In this document: positions 34,955 through 45,028 of the stretch, piece after piece
How positions within the stretch are numbered: the first letter of the stretch is position 1
Layout: the number at the start of each line of letters is the position of its first letter
NCBI GenBank assembly: GCA_029255105.1
Contig: JAQWWH010000090.1
Coordinates: 45,676 to 109,675 of the forward strand
Direction: 5' to 3'
From: Flavimaricola sp.
GTDB taxonomy: Bacteria > Pseudomonadota > Alphaproteobacteria > Rhodobacterales > Rhodobacteraceae
Length of the DNA: 64,000 nt
Translations under genes and position numbers: made by a program
Notes under the pieces: generated by a model
Seen by the model: the letters and a program-made list of their open reading frames with translations, nothing else
Told to the model about the DNA's origin: nothing
The model's database searches: none

Positions 34955-35575
34955 ATGCCCACATCCCCAAGGTTCTGGAACCTGATCGCAGGGCGGTACG
35001 CCCGCACACCTGTGGCGGACGAGGCCGCCTATCAACACAAGCTTGCCGCAACCAGACACCTTCTGTCCCCCGAGATGGACGTGTTGGAGTTTGGCTGCGG
35101 GACCGGCACCACGGCCCTGCACCACGCCCCTTTTGTGCGGCGCTATACCGGGATCGACTTTGCCCCAAAGATGATCGCGATTGCGCGGGGCAAGGCCACG
35201 GCGGCAGGCCAGTCCAACCTGTCCTTTGAGGTGGCAAGGATCGAGGAATGGACCGCCCCCGATCACAGCTATGACGTCATCCTTGGGATGAGCATCCTGC
35301 ATCTGCTCGACGGCAAGGAGGCGGTATTGGCACGGGTCCATCGCCTGCTTAAACCCGGCGGGCTTTTTGTCTCAAGCACCGTTTGCGCGACGGACATGCC
35401 CCGCATCGTCACGTGGATCCTCCCGGTTGGGAGCGCATTGGGCCTGCTGCCTCTGGTCCGACGGTTCAGCGACAGTGATCTGGTGGCCAGTCACATCGAT
35501 GCGGGCTTTGTCATCAAGGACCGCTGGCGGCCCGGACCGGGCAAGGCGGTGTTCCTTGTCGCGCAGGTCCCTTAG
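34955..35575 (+). CDS. class I SAM-dependent methyltransferase
   Basis: 206 residues. SAM-binding motif I is VLEFGCGTGTTALHHA; GIDFAPKMIAIAR follows as motif II, and YDVILGMSILHLL with RLLKPGGLFVSST completes a UbiE/Methyltransf_11-type Rossmann fold. The substrate cannot be told. AGGAAGG precedes ATG 34955. It follows fdsD by 45 bp and may be read through from the fds operon. It converges on rhaM with 12 bp between stops. Confidence 0.88.
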   Translation: MPTSPRFWNLIAGRYARTPVADEAAYQHKLAATRHLLSPEMDVLEFGCGTGTTALHHAPFVRRYTGIDFAPKMIAIARGKATAAGQSNLSFEVARIEEWTAPDHSYDVILGMSILHLLDGKEAVLARVHRLLKPGGLFVSSTVCATDMPRIVTWILPVGSALGLLPLVRRFSDSDLVASHIDAGFVIKDRWRPGPGKAVFLVAQVP

Positions 35576-35587
35576 CGGCGCCAGTCA

Positions 35588-35902
35588 TCAGGCCATGTAG
35601 AACTGCTTGGGCAGAAGGTAGGGGAACTGGGTCGCAGGATCGACCTCGACCTTCATGATCGGCCCCATCCATTCGCCCCATTTGGCGTTGACCGGATGCG
35701 CGCCGATGGCCTTCTGGCTGGCCTCAAGGTCGTCAGTCTCGAAATAGCCGAACAACGTCAGCCCGTGGCGAAAGATGTTGTAGTTGCTGATGCCCGCCTC
35801 GCGCAGCGCCTCGAGCATTTCGGGCCAGATCTCGTCGTGGCGCTTCTTGTACTCATCCTCATAGCCGGGGCGGACCTCCAGCACCCATGCGTATCCGGGC
35901 AT
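35588..35902 (-). CDS. rhaM: L-rhamnose mutarotase
   Basis: Interconverts alpha and beta anomers of L-rhamnose. 104 residues, the normal length. Family residues include YKKRHDEIWPEMLEALREAGI, with the catalytic His of KKRHDEIWPE, the IFRHGLTLFGYFE strand, and the final WGEWMGPIM. Last gene of the reverse-strand sugar operon; its ATG overlaps the end of the isomerase gene (shared base 35902). Confidence 0.93.
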   Translation of the reverse strand: MPGYAWVLEVRPGYEDEYKKRHDEIWPEMLEALREAGISNYNIFRHGLTLFGYFETDDLEASQKAIGAHPVNAKWGEWMGPIMKVEVDPATQFPYLLPKQFYMA

Positions 35903-36717
35903 TATCTGTCTCCTGTCCAGTCGTTATAGCAGTCGCGCAGGGCGACGACCTCGGTCAGTACGTCGTCGAATAGCGTGTTCATGTAGTCCTGATGCACGGC
36001 CTCGATCGCCAGTGCTCCGCTGTAGCCTGCTGCCCGAAGGGTGCCGAACATGGCCGGAAAGTTCAGCGTGCCCTGGCCAAACTTGGCCTGAAGGACCCCC
36101 ATCCTGGCCTGCCGCAAATGGACATGGGCTGCATAAGGGGCAAGCACGTCAATCTCGTCCTGCCGATAGCCCAGGCAAGCAAAATGGGCGTAATCGAGGA
36201 CCAGTCGCACGCCGGTTTCAGCAACCAGCTCCTGCACGAGGGCGGGGCTTTCAACCCAGCTGTGAACATGGGGTTCAACGCATAGGGTCGCCCTGAAGTC
36301 GTGGGACAGGGTGACCATCTCCCGCAGGCTTTCGGCACTGACACGGGCCGCGTCTTCGCGGGACTGACCGGGGTTCACGATACCGGGCAGGACAAAGACA
36401 GTCCCGATCCCGGCCGCATCCGCAAAAGTCAGGACCGGCGCAAGATCCCGCAGATTGCCCTCAAGCGTTCCGGGCAGGGCAAGGTTTTGTCCCCCCAACC
36501 CCTGACCGAAAAGGTGGTAGTAGTTGGGAATGGCGACACCGATGTCCGCAAGCCCGGCTGCCGCGGCCTTTGGGTCGTTCAGGATCAGCGCCTTGTCGAG
36601 GGCCGCCCGGTAGAACAGCCCGACATCCAGCGCCCCGATCCCGAGGGCGTTTGAGATGCCCGCAGCCTCCTGCAATGTGCAGGACGGCAGCGACCAGGAT
36701 GTGAGGGACAGGCGCAT
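35902..36717 (-). CDS. sugar phosphate isomerase/epimerase-like TIM barrel protein
   Basis: 271 residues from ATG 36717 (MRLSLTSWSLPSCTLQEAAGI), one base after the dehydrogenase stop. AP-endonuclease-2/xylose-isomerase-like TIM barrel: metal-binding residues are suggested by ATLCVEPHVHSW (Glu, His), VRLVLDYAHFACLG (Asp, His), YAAHVHLRQARMG (His) and ALAIEAVHQDY (Glu). The family isomerises or epimerises keto-sugars and inosose-type compounds. Likely an enzyme of the sugar route encoded here. Confidence 0.82.
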   Translation of the reverse strand: MRLSLTSWSLPSCTLQEAAGISNALGIGALDVGLFYRAALDKALILNDPKAAAAGLADIGVAIPNYYHLFGQGLGGQNLALPGTLEGNLRDLAPVLTFADAAGIGTVFVLPGIVNPGQSREDAARVSAESLREMVTLSHDFRATLCVEPHVHSWVESPALVQELVAETGVRLVLDYAHFACLGYRQDEIDVLAPYAAHVHLRQARMGVLQAKFGQGTLNFPAMFGTLRAAGYSGALAIEAVHQDYMNTLFDDVLTEVVALRDCYNDWTGDR

Positions 36718-36718
36718 C

Positions 36719-37765
36719 CTACCCTCCGATCCGCTCAAGCTGGCCACTGGCCGCAGACCGGTAAAGCGCGTCCAGCGTCTCGGTCACCCGCGCCCCGCAT
36801 TCGGCGTTGGAGGCGTTGGTGACAGGCTTGCCGTTGCAAAGGGCGGCAAATATCCGGACGGGCAAGGCACCGTCATAGCCAGCCTCAAGATCGTTCAGGG
36901 GCACGGAGGCGTCCTGCCCGTCCAGGCGCCGCAACTCGAGCACTGCGGGCAGGTTGGAAAAGGTAATCATCCCTTCGGACCCGTAGATCCGCACATCCGT
37001 ATGCATCCCCACATGCTTTGGCACCGTGGAGGCACCCGAGATCGACACCGTAGCCCCATTCGTGGCCCTAGCGATGGCGGCGTCATAATAGTCCACGCCG
37101 GTGGGCGATTTCACGTCCATGGCAAACACGCTGTCATAGGTCAGATCCGCCACCCAGGTCAGCCAGGCCAGCGAATGGGACATCTGGCCCCAGGCATATC
37201 CGCCCGCCTTGGCCGGGTCCGCCCAGGTTGAGGCGGGGGGCCGGAACAGGTGGTCGGCTGTCTCAAGCATCGGCTTGCCCGAGAAGAGGTCATCCAGTGG
37301 AGAGCCCATTTGACAGACGCCATGACGGATCGTGCCAATCCGGCCCTCTTGCACCCATGCTTTGGCCTTGGCCGTGTAGGCGGTGAAGTTGAGGCCCGTC
37401 GGCACCAGAACCTCGCGCCCTGCCTTTGCTGCTGCGGCCGCGATAGCCCGGCCATCGGCGGCTGTTGTGGCCATGGGTTTTTCGACCAACACATGACAGC
37501 CCGCTTCCAGCGCCGCGATCGCCGGGGCCGTATGATGGATATGGGGGGTCGAGATCATGACACCGTCAAGGTTTTCAGCCGCCAGCATTTGGGCGACATC
37601 GCCATAGCGCCCGGCAATCCCGAAACGGTCGCCTGCAATGCGGACCCGGTCTGCATCCAGATCGCAGATCGCCACGACCTCTGCATCGGTTCCCGCCTGA
37701 ATGGTGGGGATGTGGTTGAAGGTGGCCCACCAGCCAATCCCGACTATGCCGATCCTTGCGGTCAT
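36719..37765 (-). CDS. Gfo/Idh/MocA family oxidoreductase
   Basis: 348 residues. N-terminal NAD(P) Rossmann motif IGIVGIGWWATFNHIPTI (GxGxxA/T), then the family EKP motif in HVLVEKPMATTAADG, and a C-terminal beta-sheet domain. Members oxidise or reduce sugars, sugar acids or inositols. Coupled at the 5' side to the GntR gene by an ATGA overlap, and one base from the downstream isomerase gene. Substrate inferred to be the imported sugar or its derivative. Confidence 0.9.
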   Translation of the reverse strand: MTARIGIVGIGWWATFNHIPTIQAGTDAEVVAICDLDADRVRIAGDRFGIAGRYGDVAQMLAAENLDGVMISTPHIHHTAPAIAALEAGCHVLVEKPMATTAADGRAIAAAAAKAGREVLVPTGLNFTAYTAKAKAWVQEGRIGTIRHGVCQMGSPLDDLFSGKPMLETADHLFRPPASTWADPAKAGGYAWGQMSHSLAWLTWVADLTYDSVFAMDVKSPTGVDYYDAAIARATNGATVSISGASTVPKHVGMHTDVRIYGSEGMITFSNLPAVLELRRLDGQDASVPLNDLEAGYDGALPVRIFAALCNGKPVTNASNAECGARVTETLDALYRSAASGQLERIGG

Positions 37766-38487
37766 GATGCATCCTCCTGGCCGATGGTCGATTGATAGAC
37801 GTTGTGCATATGCAGTTCCGCGGCCTTGGCGGCGGCCTCTGGGTCGCGGGCCGACAGGGCGGCATAGAGGCGTTGGTGGTCCTCGTAGCTTTGCTCAAGC
37901 ACGCCCGACGTCTCAGAGGCGCGCTTGCGGAATTCGAGGCCAAGGGAATTCAGGCTTTCACCAATGCGCTGAAGGAAGGCATTGCCGGACCCGCCCCAGA
38001 TCATTTCATGGAACTGAAAGTCGGACAGACGAAAGGCGCGGGCATCCGACAAGGTTGCCTTCTGGGCCTCAAGGTGGGCACCAAGCCGGGCAAGGGTCGC
38101 GTCATCCATGTTGACGGCAGCACGGCGGGCGACATCGCTTTCGATCAGGCTGCGGGCGTCATAAAGTTCACCAATATTCACATCCTCAAGGGTCAGGAAA
38201 AAGCGGATCGGGCCCAGAAGGCTTTCGGCATCAAGGGCCGAGATATAGGCCCCGCCCCCTTGCCGCGACCGGACGACGCCAAGGATGGACAGGCCCCGGA
38301 TCGCCTCGCGGACAGAGGGCCGCGACACGCCAAGGCTTTCGGCCAGATCCCGTTCCGGCGGCAGTTGATCCCCCGGCTTGAGGGCACGGGAGGTTACCAT
38401 GTCAAGGATGCGCCGGGCCACGGCCTCGGCCACGCTTTCACGAACGATGGGTTCGTCAAACACGATCCGCTGGGCAGGATCGCTCAT
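37762..38487 (-). CDS. GntR/FadR-type transcriptional regulator
   Basis: 241 residues. N-terminal winged helix ([56 protein letters not shown]) and a C-terminal FCD ligand-binding domain ([38 protein letters not shown] at the end, with the His residues expected to bind metal). Probably controls the operon it lies in, through the palindrome at 46219-46235. ATGA overlaps on both sides show it is translated with permease and oxidoreductase genes. Confidence 0.92.
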   Translation of the reverse strand: MSDPAQRIVFDEPIVRESVAEAVARRILDMVTSRALKPGDQLPPERDLAESLGVSRPSVREAIRGLSILGVVRSRQGGGAYISALDAESLLGPIRFFLTLEDVNIGELYDARSLIESDVARRAAVNMDDATLARLGAHLEAQKATLSDARAFRLSDFQFHEMIWGGSGNAFLQRIGESLNSLGLEFRKRASETSGVLEQSYEDHQRLYAALSARDPEAAAKAAELHMHNVYQSTIGQEDAS

Positions 38488-39449
38488 GCGGTTTCCTCCT
38501 TTGATCGACGCAACCGGCCCAAATCGATGCGGGGCACGAGCACGGATGCAATGAGCAACATTCCAACAACCCCGGTCTGGATATGCCCGGTGATGTTCAC
38601 CAAAGCCATACCATTGCGCAGGTTGAGCACGATCAGAATAGCGAGCAAAGTGCCCATCAGGGTACCGGTGCCGCCAAAGATGCTGACCCCACCCAGAAGC
38701 ACCATTGTAATGATGTCCAGTTCAAACCCCAAGGCGACATCGCCCCGGACCGCCCCGACCCGTGCCGCGAAGAGAAGACCGGCGAACGCCGATATCAGGC
38801 CCGAGGCGGTAAAGATGATCATCTTGTGCCGGGCGGTATCGATGCCGGCATAGATGGCCACCTCGCGGTTGGTCCCGATAACATAGGTCTTGCGGCCAAA
38901 GCCGGACCTTTGCAGGACAACCCAGAGGAATACGAACAGAACGACAAAGGCGATGAGGGCAAAGGGGATCGGGCCGAGAAAGCCCTGTTGACCCAAGGCA
39001 TCGAACCAGTCTGGAAAATCGGTGATCCCGCGATCCTCGACCAGAACCCGGGCCAGACCCCGGAACCCGATCAGGGTCGCCAGCGTCACGACAAGGCTGG
39101 GCAGTCCGACCCGTGCGATGAACCATCCATTCAGCGCCCCGCCCAAAGCCCCGATGCCAAGGCAGATGACAACGGCCAGGACCGGATCGACGCCTTGATG
39201 GAAAAGCCAGCCAAAGGCACAGGCTGACAGCCCCATCATGGAGCCGACAGACAAGTCGATCTCGGCGTTGATGATCACGAAAGTCATGATCAGAGCCACG
39301 ATGACCTTTTCGATAGACAGCTGGAACAGGTTGATCTGGTTGCCCACCGTCAGGAACTGGGGCGACAGGATCGAATTCATGACGATGATGCAGAGAAGGG
39401 CGGCAAGCAAGAACCCCTCCCAGCTTTGCAGGCGGCGAAGCAGGGTCAT
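38484..39449 (-). CDS. sugar ABC transporter permease, RhaQ-like
   Basis: 321 residues, CUT2/BPD_transp_2-family permease with 8-10 hydrophobic segments. Family hallmarks are [46 protein letters not shown] and [45 protein letters not shown]. Pairs with the next permease to form the channel. Coupled by ATGA overlaps to both neighbours. Confidence 0.92.
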   Translation of the reverse strand: MTLLRRLQSWEGFLLAALLCIIVMNSILSPQFLTVGNQINLFQLSIEKVIVALIMTFVIINAEIDLSVGSMMGLSACAFGWLFHQGVDPVLAVVICLGIGALGGALNGWFIARVGLPSLVVTLATLIGFRGLARVLVEDRGITDFPDWFDALGQQGFLGPIPFALIAFVVLFVFLWVVLQRSGFGRKTYVIGTNREVAIYAGIDTARHKMIIFTASGLISAFAGLLFAARVGAVRGDVALGFELDIITMVLLGGVSIFGGTGTLMGTLLAILIVLNLRNGMALVNITGHIQTGVVGMLLIASVLVPRIDLGRLRRSKEETA

Positions 39450-40483
39450 TCGGCGGCCTCCTTTTGCGGCATGGAGGCAAGGCGTTCCTTTTCACGGGCG
39501 ATCCGCATCCGGATCAGGCGCCGCATCAGGATGGCGTCAACCGCCACGGCGGTCAGGATCAGAGCGCCCAACACAGCCTCACGCCAGAATTCGCTGACAA
39601 GCGCCCAGCGCACGAGGGAAGTGTCGATCAGATCGACGAGGATCGCCCCAATCAGAGCCCCCAGCACAGTGCCCGAGCCGCCAAAGATATTGACCCCGCC
39701 GACAACGGCGGCGGCCACCGACTTCAATTCGAACCCGAGGCCGGCGACGACTGTGATATTGCCAAAGCGGGCAAGGAACATGAAACCGGCAAGCCCCGCC
39801 AGTGCCCCGGCCATCACAAAGGCGCTGAGCACGGTGAGCCGCAGGTTGATCCCGGCCATTTCAGCCGCTTCGGGGTTGGAACCGACAGCATAAAGCCTGC
39901 GGGCAGGCCGCAACCGGTTGAGGGCAACGTGGACGATCAGGACCACGATCACCGCCGTCACGAAGGCCGCCCGGAACTGGACGCCCCCGACCTCGAACAG
40001 GCTGGTATTGGGGAACTGCACCAGCCACTGGGGCAGTTGGGACGAGGTGATGGATTTGGCGTCCGAGTATTCGACGAGGGCAGACCGGAAGATGGCCATC
40101 GTCGCCAGTGTCACGATGATCGAGGGGACCCGCGCATAGGCTACGATCACCCCGTTTATCAGGCCAAAGCCTGCACCCACGAGCATGGCGTAGACGACCA
40201 GAACAAGCGGATGGATGTCGGGGCTGCCCGCGACGAGATTGCCCGTGGCAAAGGCGGTGAAGCCAACCACCGACCCGATGGAGAGGTCGATGTTGCGCGT
40301 GAGAATGACCAGGGTCTGGGCGGTCGCGATCAGCGCCATGATCGCCACGCTTGACGAGATCCGGTTGAAGAGACGGGCGTTGAAGTAGTTGGGCACCTGG
40401 CTGGCAAAGAACGCCAACACCAGGGCAAGCACCACCAACAACGCCAGAATGCGCAGGGTCTGCGGGGAGAGGCGTCCTAGCAT
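39446..40483 (-). CDS. sugar ABC transporter permease, RhaP-like
   Basis: 345 residues, second CUT2 permease. Seen: [54 protein letters not shown] and [37 protein letters not shown]. The last 30 residues are charged and cytoplasmic. Separated by 73 bp, containing an intergenic repeat (40515-40548), from the ATPase gene upstream. Confidence 0.92.
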   Translation of the reverse strand: MLGRLSPQTLRILALLVVLALVLAFFASQVPNYFNARLFNRISSSVAIMALIATAQTLVILTRNIDLSIGSVVGFTAFATGNLVAGSPDIHPLVLVVYAMLVGAGFGLINGVIVAYARVPSIIVTLATMAIFRSALVEYSDAKSITSSQLPQWLVQFPNTSLFEVGGVQFRAAFVTAVIVVLIVHVALNRLRPARRLYAVGSNPEAAEMAGINLRLTVLSAFVMAGALAGLAGFMFLARFGNITVVAGLGFELKSVAAAVVGGVNIFGGSGTVLGALIGAILVDLIDTSLVRWALVSEFWREAVLGALILTAVAVDAILMRRLIRMRIAREKERLASMPQKEAAE

Positions 40484-40514
40484 GACGGGGCCATTTCGCT
40501 ATGGTCAGGCAGGA

Positions 40515-40548
40515 TGCCTCCGGCGGGAGTATTTGGGACAAAGCGAAG
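40515..40548. repeat. second intergenic repeat of the GGAGTATTT type
   Basis: CTCC-GGCG-GGAG hairpin followed by TATTTGGGACAAAGCGAAG. It resembles the 30684-30732 element and the post-gene repeats of Rhodobacteraceae (form ...CCGGCGGGAGTATTT...AAAGATGAAG). It lies between two genes of one operon. Confidence 0.55.
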
Positions 40549-40556
40549 CAGGAGGG

Positions 40557-42095
40557 TCATGCAGCCCCCTTCAGGCTGGTGGCGCCGGTGGCAAGACGCA
40601 TGACCGTCTCCTGGGTGGCGTCGTCATGATCTAGAATCCCCATCTGCCGACCTTCCCGCATCACAAGGATGCGGTCGCCCAGGGCGAGAACCTCGGGCAG
40701 GTCGGAGGAGATGACGAGGGCTGCGCCACCTTCCTTTACAAAGGTCCGGATCAGGTCGTGGACCTCGGCCTTGGCGCCTACGTCGATGCCGCGGGTAGGT
40801 TCATCGAAGATCAGAAGCCGGGGCCGCATTTCCAGCCATTTGGCAAGCATGACCTTTTGCTGGTTGCCCCCCGACAGCATGCCGACACTGGTTTCGACAT
40901 CCGGCGTGCGGATGTTGAGCCTCTTGCGAAAGCTTTCGGCGATCCCCTGTTCGGCGGCCCGGTCAATCAGGCCGAGGCGCGACAGGATCGCGTTCAATGT
41001 GGCCAGCGTGATATTGGCGCGGATTGCCATCGGCAAGGCCAGCCCAAGCTTGCGCCGGTCTTCGGAGACATAGGCAATGCCGGCCTCGATGGCCTGTGCC
41101 GGGCTGGTTGCATGGAAGGGCTGTCCCAGCCAGGCGACCTGACCCGACGTGGCAGGCTGTATACCGAAGAGTGACAGGGCCACATCGGTGCGGCGTGCGC
41201 CCACGAGGCCTGCCATGCACAGGACCTCGCCCGCGTGCAGGTCAAGGCTGATCCCCTCGAACGCATCTGCGCAGCCGAGGTTCTGAACGCTCAGCATCAC
41301 TTCGGGACGGGTGTGCGACGGGGCCTTGGTGAAATAGTTGCCGACCTCGCGGCCAACCATTTCGCCAATCATCCCGTCGGGTGTGACCTCGGCCACCGGC
41401 CGGGTCGAGATATGCTGCCCGTCCCTGATGACCGTGACCCGATCGGCCACATCGAAAATCTCTTCCAGACGGTGCGAGATATAGACGACCGCCACCCCCT
41501 GTCCTGAAAGGGTCCGGGCGATCTGGCGCAGCTGCGTCGCCTCGTGGTCCGACAGGGAGGCCGTGGGTTCGTCCATGATCAGGACCCGCACATCCTGACT
41601 GAGGGCACGGGCGATCTCAACCGCCTGCTGTTCGGCAAGCGTCAGCCCTGCTGCAATGCGGTCCACGTCGAGTGTCATGCCGATCCGGTCAATCAGGCTG
41701 CGCGCCCGGGACCGTAGGGCGGCCCGGTTCTGCACCAGCCCAAGACCGGTTGCGGAGATGAAGATGTTTTCCGCCACATCAAGGTCCGGGAATACCATCG
41801 GTTCCTGATAAATGGCGGCGATGCCGGCCTGCCGGGCATCCTTGGTGCCCGAAAGGCGCAGGGCGACCCCGTCTACCTCAAGCGTTCCGGAACTGGGTTG
41901 ATGGACGCCGGTCATGATCTTGATCATGGTCGACTTTCCGGCCCCATTCTCACCCACGACGGCGTGTACCTCGCCGGGGAAGAGCGACAGGGACATGTCG
42001 GACAGGGCGCGTGTCATCCCGAAGCTTTTCGAGATGTGCCTGAGCGCCAGGACAGGTCCTGCCGAGGGGGGAGGGGCCGAAACGGGTGCGGTCAT
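40557..42095 (-). CDS. sugar ABC transporter ATP-binding protein, RhaT-like
   Basis: 512 residues with two ABC domains, as in CUT2 transporters. Domain 1 has Walker A GENGAGKST, signature LTLAEQQAVEIARAL and Walker B LIMDEPTASLSDHE. Domain 2 has a degenerate Walker A (GLVGARRTD), a normal signature (LSGGNQQKVMLAKWL) and Walker B LLIFDEPTRGIDVGAK, the usual asymmetry of this family. Powers the RhaS/P/Q-like importer. The hairpin 42116-42147 separates it from the binding-protein gene. Confidence 0.93.
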   Translation of the reverse strand: MTAPVSAPPPSAGPVLALRHISKSFGMTRALSDMSLSLFPGEVHAVVGENGAGKSTMIKIMTGVHQPSSGTLEVDGVALRLSGTKDARQAGIAAIYQEPMVFPDLDVAENIFISATGLGLVQNRAALRSRARSLIDRIGMTLDVDRIAAGLTLAEQQAVEIARALSQDVRVLIMDEPTASLSDHEATQLRQIARTLSGQGVAVVYISHRLEEIFDVADRVTVIRDGQHISTRPVAEVTPDGMIGEMVGREVGNYFTKAPSHTRPEVMLSVQNLGCADAFEGISLDLHAGEVLCMAGLVGARRTDVALSLFGIQPATSGQVAWLGQPFHATSPAQAIEAGIAYVSEDRRKLGLALPMAIRANITLATLNAILSRLGLIDRAAEQGIAESFRKRLNIRTPDVETSVGMLSGGNQQKVMLAKWLEMRPRLLIFDEPTRGIDVGAKAEVHDLIRTFVKEGGAALVISSDLPEVLALGDRILVMREGRQMGILDHDDATQETVMRLATGATSLKGAA

Positions 42096-42115
42096 GCTGC
42101 GATCCTGTTGGAGAT

Positions 42116-42147
42116 GCGACCGGCAGGCGGGAGTCCCCGCCGGTCGC
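42116..42147. promoter_or_regulatory. hairpin between sugar-binding protein and ATPase genes
   Basis: GCGACCGGC (42116-42124) and GCCGGTCGC (42139-42147) form a perfect 9-bp stem around a 14-base GC-rich loop. It follows the binding-protein stop codon in the transcript and precedes the ATPase gene. As at oppA-oppB, it probably protects the upstream message or reduces read-through. Confidence 0.5.
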
Positions 42148-42156
42148 GAGCGTCCT

Positions 42157-43206
42157 TTACTGCGCGGCAGCTTCGACGTTGTCGGCGGTGTAGACGGTGA
42201 ACGGCCCCATCAGGATCCGCTTGGACCCGGGACGGCCGGGATCCTCTTCGATCGTGTAGGCACCCATGCGACCTGCGGTGAATGTCTCACCCATATCGCC
42301 GGTCAGCTGGCCGGTCGCCAGGCCATAGGCCGTGTAGTAGGTCAGGTAGCCAAGGTCGCGGAAGTCCCACAGGGCGAATTCGGGCGCGCAGCCATTCATC
42401 GTGTAGCTGACCATTTCTGACGGCAGACCCAGGCCCGAGACCTTGACCTGATCGCACAGACCTTCGTCCTGCATCGCCTTTGCCGCGGCCTGAATGCCGA
42501 CGGTTGTGGGCGACATGATCAGCCCCAGATCGGGGTGGCTGTCCACAAGGGCCAGCGCCCGGTTGTAGCTGACCTCGGCCTGGTCATCGCCGTAGACCAC
42601 ATCGACAAGCTCGATATCCGCGTATTTCGCGTCGCCTGCCAAAGCCTCTTCCATGGCGGCGATCCAGGCGTTCTGGTTGGCCGCGTCGGGTGTCGCCGAC
42701 AGGACGGCCATCTGGCCCGAGCCGCCAAGGATCGAATGGGCCATATCGGCCATCACGACCCCGATAGAGCCGAAGTCCACCTGTGCGACAAAGACGCTTT
42801 CACCAGCCCCCGACGGGATCGGGCTGTCCCATGTCACCACCTGCACGCCTGCGGCCTGCGCGGCCTCGGCGGATGGGGCGATCTGGTCGCCTGCGTTGTT
42901 CGAGAGCATGACCGCCCCCTGCCCCTGGGTGGCGGCGGTTGTCATGATCTCGATCTGACCAGCGACGGAGTTTTCAGGGGTGGGCCCCACGAACAGAAGC
43001 TCGCCCGGGTTACCAAGCTCGGCATGAGCCTCCTGAGCCCCTTCGTTCGCCTGGTCGAATACGAGGATGCCAAGGAACTTGGGCAGCAGGACCATGTTGG
43101 TCTCCATCCCGCCTTCCAGCGTCATGGCATGGGCTTCGGCCAGGGCCGCCGTGGCGGTCCCCATCATCAAGGTGGCCGCAAGGCCCAGTTTCGCAAAGTG
43201 TGTCAT
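42157..43206 (-). CDS. sugar-binding periplasmic protein, RhaS (rhamnose) type
   Basis: 349 residues from ATG 43206, preceded by GGGAGGAAG. Signal peptide about 1-23 ([23 protein letters not shown]). Peripla_BP_4 family, closest by eye to L-rhamnose-binding Rha[32 protein letters not shown] ligand loop, [22 protein letters not shown] and [36 protein letters not shown]. Four-gene importer with the downstream ATPase and permeases. The exact ligand (rhamnose or a related 6-deoxysugar) is inferred. Confidence 0.9.
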   Translation of the reverse strand: MTHFAKLGLAATLMMGTATAALAEAHAMTLEGGMETNMVLLPKFLGILVFDQANEGAQEAHAELGNPGELLFVGPTPENSVAGQIEIMTTAATQGQGAVMLSNNAGDQIAPSAEAAQAAGVQVVTWDSPIPSGAGESVFVAQVDFGSIGVVMADMAHSILGGSGQMAVLSATPDAANQNAWIAAMEEALAGDAKYADIELVDVVYGDDQAEVSYNRALALVDSHPDLGLIMSPTTVGIQAAAKAMQDEGLCDQVKVSGLGLPSEMVSYTMNGCAPEFALWDFRDLGYLTYYTAYGLATGQLTGDMGETFTAGRMGAYTIEEDPGRPGSKRILMGPFTVYTADNVEAAAQ

Positions 43207-43250
43207 GTCTTCCTCCCATAGGTCTTGTTCTGGCGCGTTTTGCGCCGTTT

Positions 43251-43261
43251 CGGTCAAACCG
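43251..43261. promoter_or_regulatory. weak FadR-type operator candidate before the binding-protein gene
   Basis: CGGTCAAACCG is a short perfect palindrome of the GGT-N3-ACC form bound by FadR-subfamily GntR regulators. It lies 45 bp upstream of the binding-protein start. A short hairpin (GGCGC/GCGCC, 43232-43246) is adjacent. Both sit in the 89-bp gap between the 2-hydroxyacid dehydrogenase and the transporter, which may hold an internal promoter. Confidence 0.3.
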
Positions 43262-43295
43262 TCGGGGGCCGCAATTGCCCCGGGGACGGGTCGTT

Positions 43296-44255
43296 TCAGC
43301 CAGTCGAGGGGACTGGTTTTCGCGGCCCCTCGCCCCGCAGGGCGCGTCCGATGTCCTGGGCAACAAGGCCCTGAAGCCGGTCGATGGCCGCCTCGGAATA
43401 CCAGGCGGCATGGGGCGTGATCAGGCAATTGGGGGCGCTTCGCAGGGGCGAGCTTGCGGGAAGTGGTTCCACCCCGAAGACGTCAAGGGCCGCACCGGCG
43501 ATGGTTCCGGCGGCAAGGGCCGCGGCCATGTCGTCTTCGACGATCAACTGCCCCCGGGCAGAGTTCACGATGATGGCGTGGCCCTGCATCTTGGCCAGCC
43601 TCGCGGCGTTGAAGTATCCGGTCGTCTGGGTCGTGGCCGGGGCATGCAACGACACGATGTCGGCCGTGCGCAGCAGGGTATCGGCATCGACAAGCGTGAC
43701 CCCGAGGGCCTTGGCCTCGCCGGGGGTCAGCATGGGATCGGCGGCAATGAACTGAAAGCCAAAGCCGGCCAGCCGCGCCAGAACCGCACGCCCGATCTGA
43801 CCCAGACCGAAAAAGCCGAAACGGGTTTCGGCAAACGGCTTCATCGGTTTGCACACTTTGACAGCCGCCCAGTCGCCGGCCCGGACAGAGGCATCAAGGG
43901 CAGGCAGCTTGCGCAGCATCGTCAGGGCAGCGGCGGCGGTATGATCGGCCACCTCGTCCGCGCAATAGTCTGGCACATAGCCGACCTTCAGCCCATGGGC
44001 ACTGGCGGCGCCCACGTCGATATTGTCATAGCCGACACCGTATCGAATGACGGTCGCCCCCGGATTGACCGAAGCCGCTGCGGCCTTGGTGAAGTGTGCG
44101 AACTGAACAACGGCAACGTCCACGCCTGCGACAGCCTCTGCGACCTCTTCGGCGGTCTTGCACTGATGCGCCGAAAAATCGGCCTGTCCATCGCGCGCAG
44201 CCTGCTCTTCCTGGGCGAGGCTTGGGAAGGTGTAATCGGTCACCACCACCTTCAT
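43296..44255 (-). CDS. D-isomer-specific 2-hydroxyacid dehydrogenase
   Basis: 319 residues. NAD-binding motif [20 protein letters not shown] (GxGxxG at 150-155); catalytic triad Arg234 (NSARGQ), Glu263 (VFGVEPLP) and His282 (TPHAAWYS) all present. Reduces a 2-keto acid or oxidises a D-2-hydroxy acid; sugar-acid-derived keto acids are plausible here. Its ATG overlaps the stop of the acetoacetate decarboxylase-like gene (ATGA). Confidence 0.92.
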   Translation of the reverse strand: MKVVVTDYTFPSLAQEEQAARDGQADFSAHQCKTAEEVAEAVAGVDVAVVQFAHFTKAAAASVNPGATVIRYGVGYDNIDVGAASAHGLKVGYVPDYCADEVADHTAAAALTMLRKLPALDASVRAGDWAAVKVCKPMKPFAETRFGFFGLGQIGRAVLARLAGFGFQFIAADPMLTPGEAKALGVTLVDADTLLRTADIVSLHAPATTQTTGYFNAARLAKMQGHAIIVNSARGQLIVEDDMAAALAAGTIAGAALDVFGVEPLPASSPLRSAPNCLITPHAAWYSEAAIDRLQGLVAQDIGRALRGEGPRKPVPSTG

Positions 44256-45028
44256 GTGTCTTCTCCCAGATAGTCGTGCAGGATTTCGCCGGGCACGAGT
44301 GTGAAATCAGCGCGCCAGTAAAAGGCGGTCAGGGGTTCAAGAACCGGCAATCTTGTCACGGGAAGCTGCGCGTTCCCGCGCAGGTCGACGGTGCAGGGCC
44401 CGGCCCAGGCCTCATGCACCGTCACCTCTGCCAGCTTGCGCGATGTGATCTGACGAATGGCCGGGCGTCCGTCGATGTGATCGACCGCCTTGAGGTTGAG
44501 GTTCGTGGCAAAGTCGAAATGCGGGGCGAGGGCTTCTGCCCCGACCGGCGTTTGCTTGTAGGGCGTCGTCCCGGTGATCACTTCGATCCCGTTGCGGGTG
44601 ACGGAACCGACGATCAGATCGCCCCGCATCTCAAGCCGCGGGTCGCCCAGCTTTTTCGGCTGGCCGTGAATCTCGCGCCCATGTGCCACGCCTACATCGG
44701 ATGACAGGACGAGCCAGGGCGAATAGGCGCCGGATCTTTCGCCGTAGCGGGCACCTACCATGACATTGGCCTCGCTATAGGGGCCAAGCCAGTCTGTGTC
44801 GTTCATCTTGTAGATATGGACGCAGGCCACATCACCTGTCGGTTCGAGCGGTGGTGGCAGGAGGAAGGCAATCGCCTCTGGGTCGGTCCGCCAGTACAGC
44901 GTCAGGATTTCGGCGTTGCGAAACCGGAATGGAAACGGCGGGATCATCGGGGCATCCCAAGGCGTGGAAAAACCGCCCTTGGCGATGTCGGCCTCGGTCG
45001 GCCGTGTGATGCCCCAGCGTGTGCTCAT
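44252..45028 (-). CDS. acetoacetate decarboxylase-family protein
   Basis: 258 residues from ATG 45028 (MSTRWGITRPTEADIAKG), overlapping the upstream stop as TGATG. The catalytic Schiff-base Lys region is clear: HGREIHGQPKKLGDPRLE with Lys125-Lys126, as in Clostridium Adc Lys115-Lys116. Members of this fold in sugar or secondary-metabolite clusters can be decarboxylases, aldolases or dehydratases. In this operon it probably acts on a keto-acid made by the neighbouring dehydratase, but the reaction is not known. Confidence 0.85.
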   Translation of the reverse strand: MSTRWGITRPTEADIAKGGFSTPWDAPMIPPFPFRFRNAEILTLYWRTDPEAIAFLLPPPLEPTGDVACVHIYKMNDTDWLGPYSEANVMVGARYGERSGAYSPWLVLSSDVGVAHGREIHGQPKKLGDPRLEMRGDLIVGSVTRNGIEVITGTTPYKQTPVGAEALAPHFDFATNLNLKAVDHIDGRPAIRQITSRKLAEVTVHEAWAGPCTVDLRGNAQLPVTRLPVLEPLTAFYWRADFTLVPGEILHDYLGEDT

